DNA from: Acidobacteriaceae bacterium
Lineage (GTDB): Bacteria > Acidobacteriota > Terriglobia > Terriglobales > Acidobacteriaceae
Length of the DNA: 54,075 nt
Assembly (NCBI GenBank): GCA_030038195.1
Contig: JASHPJ010000003.1
Span: forward strand, 1-54,075
Direction of reading: 5' to 3'
Shown here: piece by piece, positions 18,049-25,239 of the stretch
Layout of the letters: each line of letters begins with the position of its first letter
How positions within the stretch are numbered: position 1 is the first letter of the stretch
Program-made: the position numbers and the translations under genes
The notes under the pieces: generated by a model
Databases searched by the model: none
Told to the model about the DNA's origin: nothing
What the model saw: only the letters and a program-made list of their open reading frames with translations

Positions 18049-18849
18049 TTACCGTCCAAACGAGAGCAGCGGAGGATAGGGAAGGCTGAGCCGCCACGGC
18101 GCTCGCAGATCATATGAGCCGAGGACCGACGTGTCGATGCCCGGCGACCATCCCTCTGCCGGGTAGCGCCCCGGCTGATAGCCGGGAATGTAAGCCAGAT
18201 CGACCTCGACGGCGGTTTCCATGGGACAGAGGGTGGCGGTCTCCCACGCCTTGTCGAAATCCGAGAGGATAAAGAACGGCCCCATGGCGAAGGGAACCAT
18301 GGAGATGATGGGCTGGTTCAACATCTGCCGCACCGGCTCAAAGTGAGGATAGTTGGCGATGGGTTGGTATTCGCTGTTTTCCTGCTTCTTCCAGTTGAGC
18401 GCGGTCACCCGCTGGCCGGTGAGACTGGTAACTGTATAGTTGTCGCCGGTGACGGTGACCGAAGCCATCTCCTTTGCGAATCCCCAGTAGGTGAGGCCGC
18501 CCAACGTCGCCCAGAAGTTGTCGAGATAGAGCTTGGGCATGAAGTAGTAGGGCCCCGGCAATCCGGGGGTGATCGACCCGCTGGAGATGTATGAGAATGG
18601 AATGCCGAAGCTGTGCTCGTGATAGGTCATGCTGGGCAGCAGCGTGGGAATCGACATCTGCGCCCGGAACATGTCGTGGAAAAAGAGGATGACGGGATGG
18701 GTTCCGGGCGGCGTAACGCTCTGCTCGCCGGGCTCGAGGCCGGCAGGAAGAAGCTCGCGGACGCGGTCAGTGGGCAGCGCGAGCGTTACGCCGCGCATGG
18801 TGCCGGTGCCGTTGAGATTGATGACGGCAAAAGGATTGGCAGAAGTCAT
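18049..18849 (-). CDS. Acetoacetate decarboxylase-like protein (single domain)
   Basis: A protein of 266 residues from ATG 18849, with GAGG seven bases upstream; the open frame continues to 19596 but only as a shadow of the gene opposite. The sequence is beta-rich with 'GLTYWGFAKEMASVTV' at residues 118-133. 'GFAK' corresponds to the 'G-(F/Y)-P-K' of acetoacetate decarboxylases, where the Lys (here Lys126) forms the Schiff base. 'SFGIPFSYISSG' and 'YYFMPKLYLDN' resemble other ADC-fold strands. The fold also occurs in enzymes doing aldol-type or dehydration chemistry, so the reaction is open. It is divergent from the SDR/epimerase gene, with only 24 bp between the starts, and lies near a 1206-residue protein with two ADC-like domains. 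Confidence 0.6.
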   Translation of the reverse strand: MTSANPFAVINLNGTGTMRGVTLALPTDRVRELLPAGLEPGEQSVTPPGTHPVILFFHDMFRAQMSIPTLLPSMTYHEHSFGIPFSYISSGSITPGLPGPYYFMPKLYLDNFWATLGGLTYWGFAKEMASVTVTGDNYTVTSLTGQRVTALNWKKQENSEYQPIANYPHFEPVRQMLNQPIISMVPFAMGPFFILSDFDKAWETATLCPMETAVEVDLAYIPGYQPGRYPAEGWSPGIDTSVLGSYDLRAPWRLSLPYPPLLSFGR

Positions 18850-18873
18850 AGCGTCGCCTCGTGAGTGAGATGA

Positions 18874-19887
18874 GTGAAAACGGTTCGCGACAAGCGGGGA
18901 GTTGAAGCCGCGCGCATCCTGGTGCTGGGAGCGACCGGCCATCTGGGGCAGGCGGTTGTGCGCCGCGCGCTGGCGCAGGGCTGCGCGGTCACTGCCGTTA
19001 CCCGGCAGATCGATCCGCCTGCGCTGCGCGGCTTGGACGTGACCGTTGCCCGCATGGACGGCAGATTCGACGCGCTGAAGGAGCTCTGCGCCGGGCACAG
19101 CGTGTTGGTTGACGCCGCAGCCCCGTACCCGCTGGAGCCGCGCCTGCCCGGCGGGCCTGCGTGGCGGCAGGCGGTTGATGCGGCCGTGGCGCGCACGCGA
19201 CAGGTGATCGACGCCGCGCGCTCCAACCGGCTTTGCCTGGTGTTCATCAGCTCTTTCACCACGCTGGCGCGGCGCGAGCCGCCGCTGAGCGCGGCGCAGA
19301 CTGCGTGGCGCCGTTCGATGTATCCGTACTTTGCAGCAAAAATAGCGATGGAGCAAACCGTCATCGCAGCCGCCAGCGGGGGACTGCCGGCAGTGATTGT
19401 GAATCCGGCGGCCTGCCTGGGGCCGTGGGAGTTCCGCGCAGATGGCTCCAGTTTTGTGCGGCTGGTGATGGGCCGGCGGCTGCCGGTGGTGATGGACCAG
19501 GTGCTCAGCGTCATCGATGTGCGCGATGTGGCCGCGGCGATCGACCGGGCGCTCGAGCGCGAGTTGTTCGGGCATCCCATTCCGCTTGCCGGCCACAATG
19601 TGAGCCTGGCGGAGCTGGCGCGGCAGATCTTGCTGCTGGATGGTTCAAGCAGTGTCGCGCCGGTACCCATCGATCCGCGGCTTGCGTCGATTGCGGCGTT
19701 GTGGAACTCCACGGTCTTTGCAGTATTCAACCGGCGCACGCCCGATCTGTGGCGCGCCGTGCCACTGGTGGCCGACGGTTTTCCGATGTGTCCTTCGCCG
19801 GAACAGATCGCCATGGGATTAGACCTTCGCACCCTTTCCACCACTCTTCGCGACGCCATTGCCTTTCACCGCGCCTGGAGCGGATGA
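18874..19887 (+). CDS. Extended SDR / NAD-dependent epimerase-like protein
   Basis: A protein of 337 residues; the start is a GTG. Near residue 15 is 'ILVLGATGHLGQAVVRRAL', the G-x-x-G-x-x-G Rossmann motif. 'LVFISSFTTL' gives the catalytic Ser region and 'YPYFAAKIAMEQ' the Y-x-x-x-K pair. 'VNPAACLGPWE' follows, as in sugar epimerases and HpnA-like dehydrogenases. The substrate is not evident. The start is 24 bp from that of the small ADC-like gene, so the two share a divergent promoter region. The last 69 bases overlap tail-to-tail with the end of the giant ADC-like gene. It may modify the same product as the cluster around it (inference). Confidence 0.8.
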   Translation: MKTVRDKRGVEAARILVLGATGHLGQAVVRRALAQGCAVTAVTRQIDPPALRGLDVTVARMDGRFDALKELCAGHSVLVDAAAPYPLEPRLPGGPAWRQAVDAAVARTRQVIDAARSNRLCLVFISSFTTLARREPPLSAAQTAWRRSMYPYFAAKIAMEQTVIAAASGGLPAVIVNPAACLGPWEFRADGSSFVRLVMGRRLPVVMDQVLSVIDVRDVAAAIDRALERELFGHPIPLAGHNVSLAELARQILLLDGSSSVAPVPIDPRLASIAALWNSTVFAVFNRRTPDLWRAVPLVADGFPMCPSPEQIAMGLDLRTLSTTLRDAIAFHRAWSG

Positions 19888-22800
19888 TTCCCTTGCTTTT
19901 GGGCGTGACGTGGAGCTGGGCGCCGGCCCGTAAAACCACTCCGCGTTCCACGAGAGCGAAAGCGGCAGTAGCTCGTAGCCGGGTACGGAGTCGCGCCGAA
20001 TGCAGAAGTCGGGCTTCTGATAGGCGCGCGACAGCTTGTTGCGAAAGGCCTCGTTCTGCGCATCGCAGAATTCGCGCGCAAGATTGACAAGCTGCTGGAA
20101 CTGATCGGTGTGGTCGAAGACCCACTGGAGCAGCTCAGGGCTGATATCCCTGGAATTCTCCGGGGACTGGCGCGATATGGGCTCATTCAGCTTGAGGTCA
20201 ATGCTCAATTCGTCTTTGAATTCCTTTCCTAACTGCGTCAGCACTTCCTGAAGCCGCTGCCGATCGGCCGCGACGCGCGCGTCCAGGTTATTGTGCTCCG
20301 AGGGCTCTCCCACGATCTTGAAGCCGCCGATGGTGTCGAGCGCGGATATGAGCGTGCCGCACAGGTCGAGCAACTGCCCGTCTGTGGGCGGCTTTTCTTT
20401 CATTTGCGAGTAGATTTCCTTGATGCCCTGCGGGCTGAAGATGGCAGCCGCGGCAAGCAAGCCAAGAGTGTTCTCCATCTTGAGCCGCCAGCGCATGAAC
20501 TTTTCCTGCGAAAGGATAATGGTCTGGATGGTCTGCTTCCATCGCTCGCCGGGCGTCTTCGGCTTCCATGTTTCAAGCTCCCGGATAGCCTTGTCGAGAT
20601 CCTCATCTGCCTGGTAGGTGTCTTTCACCTGCACCACGCTGGCGACCGATCCGGGAGCAAGTGCCAGATCGTTGTTGATCCTGCGATACAGAACCGACTC
20701 GGCGAAGGCCGAGGCGTTGCCGCTGAGCGGCAATGCGCTGAAGGTTTTGATAAGCTCCGCGCGGCCGACGCGCCAGCGGGCGCGTTCGTCGGCGTTGCCC
20801 CACTCCCGCGAAAGGATGCTCTCGATAACGGCTTGGGGCTCGATCTGCGAGAGCGCCTGGCATGCGTCTGCCTTGCTGAACCGGATCGGTTCCTCCTGGG
20901 CGTCCTTCGCAGCTTTGGCTGAATCGGGCTGCCCGGATGCAGCCTTCTGCCGCAGCGCAGCCTGATACATGATGGCGGCGATGCGGCAGGGATCCACCTG
21001 GTCCTGGAGCTTTTCGGCCAGGTAGTCGGTGGTGATGGGCGGCGCACCTGCTTCGTCGCTCAGCAGCGTGGAGAAGAGCGCATGCGCATCGAGATCCCAG
21101 TCGTCAGCCCCCGCGCGGAAGGCAAGCCGCTCGGCGAGCGGCTCGTAGAGAGTTCCACGCAGGAAAAACGGGCGAATGGCCTGTACCGTGCTCACCACCC
21201 CCGTTCCGCTCACGGGCTGCTGCGTAGCGATGAGCCCGAGCTGATTCACGATGTCGAGGCTCGGGTAGTTGTGAATGTGCACTACCAGCGTCTCCTCGAT
21301 CTCACGCAGATCCACCAACTCCCTGATCTCACGCGGCACGCGCACCAGAGACTGGTAGCAGGCTCTCTCGGGATCCCTGGCGTCGCGGAACTGCTTGAGC
21401 GAATAAGCCACGAAAGGCATCTGGTTACCCAGCAGCTCGAGGGCCAGCGCGCGCGCAATCTTCATAGCCTTCGGCCGATCGGCTTTGGCCTGCTTTTTAG
21501 CCTGCAGCTCTGCGTACAGCTCTTCGGCCCATCTCCAGGGCGCGTCCGGGGCGTCGCCCAGGCCTGCACCCGGCTCGCCCTGGCGGATCTCAATGATCGG
21601 CTGCACCACGGCTTTCTGACCTTCGCCAATGGCCGGCCACACTTCGGTGTCGACGCGCAGCAGAGTCTGCGGCGGGTTGTCGCTCAGGTCCACTTCGTCG
21701 CTCAGCCACACGCTCTCCGGCTTGAAGAAATTGGCCACGGTAGCCTCGAAGCCCTGCACTTCGAGCCGGGCAATGGCGGCGATGCAGTTGTCGACAAAGC
21801 TGAAGGCGGGCACCAGCCCCACGCCCACAAGCTCCCAGCCGCCCTGTGCGTTGCAGCGCTCAAACTGAACCGGAATCATGAAAGAGAGCTGATATTTTGT
21901 CCAGTCGCCTATGTTGTTCGTGGTGGACAGAACGCTGCCGAAGCTGGACACGGCTAGGTAGACGTAAGCGCGGTTGCGGATCGCCAGCTCTTCAGGGACA
22001 GCCGTTTTACCGGGCTGGCCCCACACGGTGAAGCGAATCTGCTCTTCATTGCCGTTTTTGCAGGGGATGGGCTGGCTGAATGGAGCGTTGATGTAGTGGT
22101 CGATAAACGACTGCAGCCTGGTGCGCTCAGCGAGCAGCGGAAGAATGCGAACGGTGCTGTCAGAGAACTCGAACGGGCCGGCGATGTCGTCGACAGCCGT
22201 GGTGATGGCCTGGTTGAATGCGGGGGCGTTGGCTGGCGCGGCTGCAGGCTGTACATCGAAGGGCACTCCCGTGCCGTCGCGCCAACTGCGGTCGTCCGTG
22301 CGCCAGGCCAGGTTGTTCCCTTGATCGTACTTGATATCGACATCGAGCCAGCAGGGAAGCACCGGCTTGAGCTCGGCTACCGTACAGTCGGGCCCCTGCC
22401 ACTGGCGGTCGACCGCCAGCCCCAGAGTGCGAATCAGCGGCAGGGACGCGTACTCGTAAAGCCTGACCGTGTAGCCGCCGCTCAGGTCACCGAGCAGGAT
22501 GGGATATTCGCCGAGCAGGCCGGCTCCATTGAAGGCCTTCACCTCCATGCAGCCATTGGTCAGCGCCTGGTAGCAGATCTGCGAGGGCTCGTTGGAGCGG
22601 CGGAATTGCTTCAGGTTGATCGAGTTCTGTACAAAGCCCTTTCCGCCGGGCGCAAACCACGGCGCCATCCGCGCAAGCATCGCCTGCGCGACTCCGGGAT
22701 CGGAGCCCGGATTCACTGGAGAGAAGCGCATCGCCTGCGCCAGCCACATGGCGTCGCGCCCGAAGCCGGCCATCGCCTCTGCAAGGTGCGAGGCGATCGA

Positions 22801-23439
22801 CCATGGAAACACCGGGCTGGAGGCATCGAAGGGCACGCGAAGATTGGTGACGGTGCTGCGTTCAACCTCGAGAAAGACGCGATTCTCGATCTCCGAGCCT
22901 GAATACGTCTCAGGAAACACGGCGGTCTCAATGCGCGCGAGCGTGACGGGGGCGGTTGCGTTCTCGACCCATCCGCTCGGAACGGCCGTTACCTTGGCCA
23001 GGACCTTGGGAAAACCGTAGACGGTGCGGCCCAGCGGCACCGAGAATTCGTCGTTGACGAAGACATACGGAGTGATGACCGCCCAATCGTGAAAGGTCCA
23101 CTTGCCGTTCACGAGCTTGTACCACTCGAGCGGAATCATGAAAAAGACTTCAGTCTGCGCGAACCATCCGATGCGCGCAACGGCCTCGGCAATCTGTCCG
23201 TAATCGAGCACCAGCACGTAGACGTAAGGCAGAGGCGCGCGGAAGTAGCCCACCTGCGGCGGCACAAAGTTCATGTAGCCGTCGCAGAGCCGCTGCAGCA
23301 TGCCCAGATGCGCGCGCAGCGGAAAGACCCGTGCCGACATGCCGTTGAAAACGAACGGCGGCTTGATGGGCAGCGGGTTGCTAGTCAGCTTCGGCAAATT
23401 TGCAGTGAACTCATCCACCGTGTTGAAGCTCTTTACCAT
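19819..23439 (-). CDS. Giant protein with tandem acetoacetate-decarboxylase-like domains
   Basis: A protein of 1206 residues from ATG 23439, with GGAG seven bases upstream. Two ADC-like repeats are visible. In repeat 1 (about 68-350), 'YVYVLVLDYG', 'FFMIPLEWYKLVNGKW', and 'YGFPKVLAKV' at 141-150, matching the ADC 'G-F-P-K' with Lys145 as probable Schiff-base residue; then 'NLKQFRRSNEPSQICYQALT'. In repeat 2 (about 490-750), 'YVYLAVSSFG', 'LSFMIPVQFERC', 'QGFEATVANF' (the Pro-Lys pair replaced by Glu-Ala) and 'SLKQFRDARDPERACYQSLV'. The C-terminal ~450 residues are helical and unrecognised, with a Pro/Ser/Lys/Gly-rich end. It is the last gene of a five-gene operon, 16 bp after the polyprenyl synthase. 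The ADC assignment rests on motifs only; function is unknown. Confidence 0.65.
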   Translation of the reverse strand: MVKSFNTVDEFTANLPKLTSNPLPIKPPFVFNGMSARVFPLRAHLGMLQRLCDGYMNFVPPQVGYFRAPLPYVYVLVLDYGQIAEAVARIGWFAQTEVFFMIPLEWYKLVNGKWTFHDWAVITPYVFVNDEFSVPLGRTVYGFPKVLAKVTAVPSGWVENATAPVTLARIETAVFPETYSGSEIENRVFLEVERSTVTNLRVPFDASSPVFPWSIASHLAEAMAGFGRDAMWLAQAMRFSPVNPGSDPGVAQAMLARMAPWFAPGGKGFVQNSINLKQFRRSNEPSQICYQALTNGCMEVKAFNGAGLLGEYPILLGDLSGGYTVRLYEYASLPLIRTLGLAVDRQWQGPDCTVAELKPVLPCWLDVDIKYDQGNNLAWRTDDRSWRDGTGVPFDVQPAAAPANAPAFNQAITTAVDDIAGPFEFSDSTVRILPLLAERTRLQSFIDHYINAPFSQPIPCKNGNEEQIRFTVWGQPGKTAVPEELAIRNRAYVYLAVSSFGSVLSTTNNIGDWTKYQLSFMIPVQFERCNAQGGWELVGVGLVPAFSFVDNCIAAIARLEVQGFEATVANFFKPESVWLSDEVDLSDNPPQTLLRVDTEVWPAIGEGQKAVVQPIIEIRQGEPGAGLGDAPDAPWRWAEELYAELQAKKQAKADRPKAMKIARALALELLGNQMPFVAYSLKQFRDARDPERACYQSLVRVPREIRELVDLREIEETLVVHIHNYPSLDIVNQLGLIATQQPVSGTGVVSTVQAIRPFFLRGTLYEPLAERLAFRAGADDWDLDAHALFSTLLSDEAGAPPITTDYLAEKLQDQVDPCRIAAIMYQAALRQKAASGQPDSAKAAKDAQEEPIRFSKADACQALSQIEPQAVIESILSREWGNADERARWRVGRAELIKTFSALPLSGNASAFAESVLYRRINNDLALAPGSVASVVQVKDTYQADEDLDKAIRELETWKPKTPGERWKQTIQTIILSQEKFMRWRLKMENTLGLLAAAAIFSPQGIKEIYSQMKEKPPTDGQLLDLCGTLISALDTIGGFKIVGEPSEHNNLDARVAADRQRLQEVLTQLGKEFKDELSIDLKLNEPISRQSPENSRDISPELLQWVFDHTDQFQQLVNLAREFCDAQNEAFRNKLSRAYQKPDFCIRRDSVPGYELLPLSLSWNAEWFYGPAPSSTSRPKARESSAPGAVKGNGVAKSGGKGAKV

Positions 23440-23455
23440 ATTTCGCTCCACTGAA

Positions 23456-24496
23456 TCAGTTCCTTTCGATGACCCACACCGGCAGCGCCCCCAGAAACCT
23501 CTTATCGCGCGACTCGGGCAGGTTGCCGAACAGTTGGCTGAACTCGTACTGCGCGGCTCCCGCCAGACCGTGCGCCACCTGGCGCGCGTAGTCGATGGAG
23601 CCGTGTGCATGCATGCGTTCGCGCACCCATCGCACGTCTTCGTCGGCGCACAGCTCGCGCGGCTGGCCGAGCAGGTCGCAAAGGCGCTTGTGCTCTCTGC
23701 CGCGCAGCCGCTCCAGCAGGTGGATCAGCATCAGCGTGCGCTTACCCTCGCGGATATCGCCGCTCAGTTCTTTGCCATAGGCGTCGGCGTCACCCTCCAG
23801 GTTGAGCAGGTCATCCTGGATCTGGAACGCCGCGCCGAGGAAGAAACCGAAACGGATGCAGCGGTCGAGATCGATACCGCCCCGCGCTCCGATGAGCGTG
23901 CCCACGCGGGTGGGATGAATGGTGGCGAGCCAGCAGGTCTTTTTGAGAACCATGAGCAGATAATCCGCCTCGCGCACGTCGGTTTTGTTGTCGCGCCGCC
24001 AGCCCAGTTCGAAGGCCTGGCCTTCGGCGGATTCGCGGGCCATGCGCTCGGTTTCCTCCAGGATGCGCAGCGACATTTCGGAGCCGAGGATGCCGCGGTT
24101 GTCGAGCAGCGGGCGCATCGCGAGCAGGGAGAGCAAGTCGCCCACATTGATGGCGATGGGCACACCCTCGGCGACGTGCATGGCCGGCTTGCCGCGCCGC
24201 TGCTCGCTCTCATCCTCAACATCGTCGTGGATGAGCATGGCGTTGTGGATCATCTCAATGGAAACAGCGGTGCGGATAGCCAGTTCCAGGGGCGTGCCGA
24301 AGGCGCGCGCGGTGGCGATGCACAGGCTGGGCCGGAACGACCGGCCGCCGCGCCGCGGATAGTCTGCCGCGAGATCGTAGAGATAACGGCGCGGCTCCGC
24401 GCAGGGAAGATACTGGAAGAGCAGCGCGCGCGTTGCGTCTCCATATTCCCGCAGCACGGAGGAAACCAGGCTTCCGTCATGGGCCTTCGTAGACAC
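23456..24496 (-). CDS. Polyprenyl (isoprenyl diphosphate) synthase
   Basis: A protein of 346 residues; the start is a GTG. It belongs to the trans-isoprenyl diphosphate synthases, which join isopentenyl diphosphate units to an allylic primer. The first Asp-rich motif is 'HDDVEDESEQRRG' (Asp91, Asp92, Asp95) and the second is 'FQIQDDLLNLEGD' (Asp228, Asp229). 'GRSFRP' near residue 51 is the usual substrate-binding 'GKR.RP' site. The residues four and five before the first motif (Met87, Ala86) are not the aromatic ones typical of FPP synthases, which favours a C20 or longer product. It lies 17 bp after the unknown two-part protein and 16 bp before the tandem ADC-like gene. It should supply an isoprenoid precursor for this operon. 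Confidence 0.85.
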   Translation of the reverse strand: MSTKAHDGSLVSSVLREYGDATRALLFQYLPCAEPRRYLYDLAADYPRRGGRSFRPSLCIATARAFGTPLELAIRTAVSIEMIHNAMLIHDDVEDESEQRRGKPAMHVAEGVPIAINVGDLLSLLAMRPLLDNRGILGSEMSLRILEETERMARESAEGQAFELGWRRDNKTDVREADYLLMVLKKTCWLATIHPTRVGTLIGARGGIDLDRCIRFGFFLGAAFQIQDDLLNLEGDADAYGKELSGDIREGKRTLMLIHLLERLRGREHKRLCDLLGQPRELCADEDVRWVRERMHAHGSIDYARQVAHGLAGAAQYEFSQLFGNLPESRDKRFLGALPVWVIERN

Positions 24497-24513
24497 GTTG
24501 GCGCAGAGCTCCT

Positions 24514-25236
24514 TCAGCCGACCACGACCGTCAGCTCACCCACGATGCTTTCGTCTGCCTTTCTGCGGATGCAGCCGCGATAGCGTCCCGGCGGCTGCTT
24601 GGATGGAACCTGGAGGCTCACGCGGAGCGCTCCCGCATCGCGCGTGATCGTGGCCGGCTCAATCGGCGGAGCAGTGGCTCCTTCGGCGCGGAGCGGATCT
24701 GAGACGAGCCCGGCTGAATCCTGGCTCGCGGAGACATTCACCGTGACGTCTACCGGGCTGCTGGCTGCAACCGACACCTGAACCGTCGTGGCGGCGGCTT
24801 GACTGGGAGCGGCGGCGAATGGGTTGAAGCCCGGCTGCTGCCATGCGCCGGGCACGAACGCTGACCACGCCTGACTCCAGGCTCGCATGGCCGTCATCCA
24901 TTGCTCCGCGATCATGGCCATGGGGTTGGACGCGTTGAATCCGCCGCTGGGGTCGAATCTGCCGGGAAAGCTGCTCTTGGAATCGCTCATGGGACCTCGT
25001 CTGTTCGAGTCGTTGAAGATGCCGCGCGCAGCCTCTTGGCCGCGACGCATATATTCGTCGATCACGGCGTAGGCGGTGCGCACGCCGTTCTCCAGGACGC
25101 CACACACCGCGGCTCCGGCTGCTGTCACAAGATTCTGTGGCGAGCCGTTTTGCGACGGCGCCATGGGGTTGCGTACGGGGCCGCTGCGTTCCGGCGGCGT
25201 GCGTTTCAGGCGTGGGGAAGTTGAACTCATCGGCAT
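24514..25236 (-). CDS. Unknown protein: helical front, beta-sandwich-like tail
   Basis: A protein of 240 residues (or 238 from the second Met) of no family I recognise. Residues ~30-75 form a helix with 'AAVCGVLENGVRTAYAVIDEYMRRG'. A second amphipathic segment with Trp, 'AEQWMTAMRAWSQAWSAFVPG', follows near residue 110. The carboxyl half is beta-rich ('VQVSVAASSPVDVTVNVSAS', 'ALRVSLQVPSKQPPGRYRGCI', 'GELTVVV'), like an Ig-type sandwich. There is no signal peptide or membrane helix. The helical part recalls phasin-like or membrane-surface proteins, so it may be a scaffold that binds a lipid or isoprenoid surface; that is inference. It lies 3-9 bp after the FAD oxidoreductase gene. Confidence 0.55.
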   Translation of the reverse strand: MPMSSTSPRLKRTPPERSGPVRNPMAPSQNGSPQNLVTAAGAAVCGVLENGVRTAYAVIDEYMRRGQEAARGIFNDSNRRGPMSDSKSSFPGRFDPSGGFNASNPMAMIAEQWMTAMRAWSQAWSAFVPGAWQQPGFNPFAAAPSQAAATTVQVSVAASSPVDVTVNVSASQDSAGLVSDPLRAEGATAPPIEPATITRDAGALRVSLQVPSKQPPGRYRGCIRRKADESIVGELTVVVG

Positions 25237-25239
25237 ACC

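Noticed and set aside
18850..19596. Amino-terminal extension of the small ADC-like protein
   Set aside because: The extension overlaps the SDR/epimerase gene in antisense and has an Arg/His-rich, unstructured sequence; a ribosome-binding site precedes the ATG at 18849.
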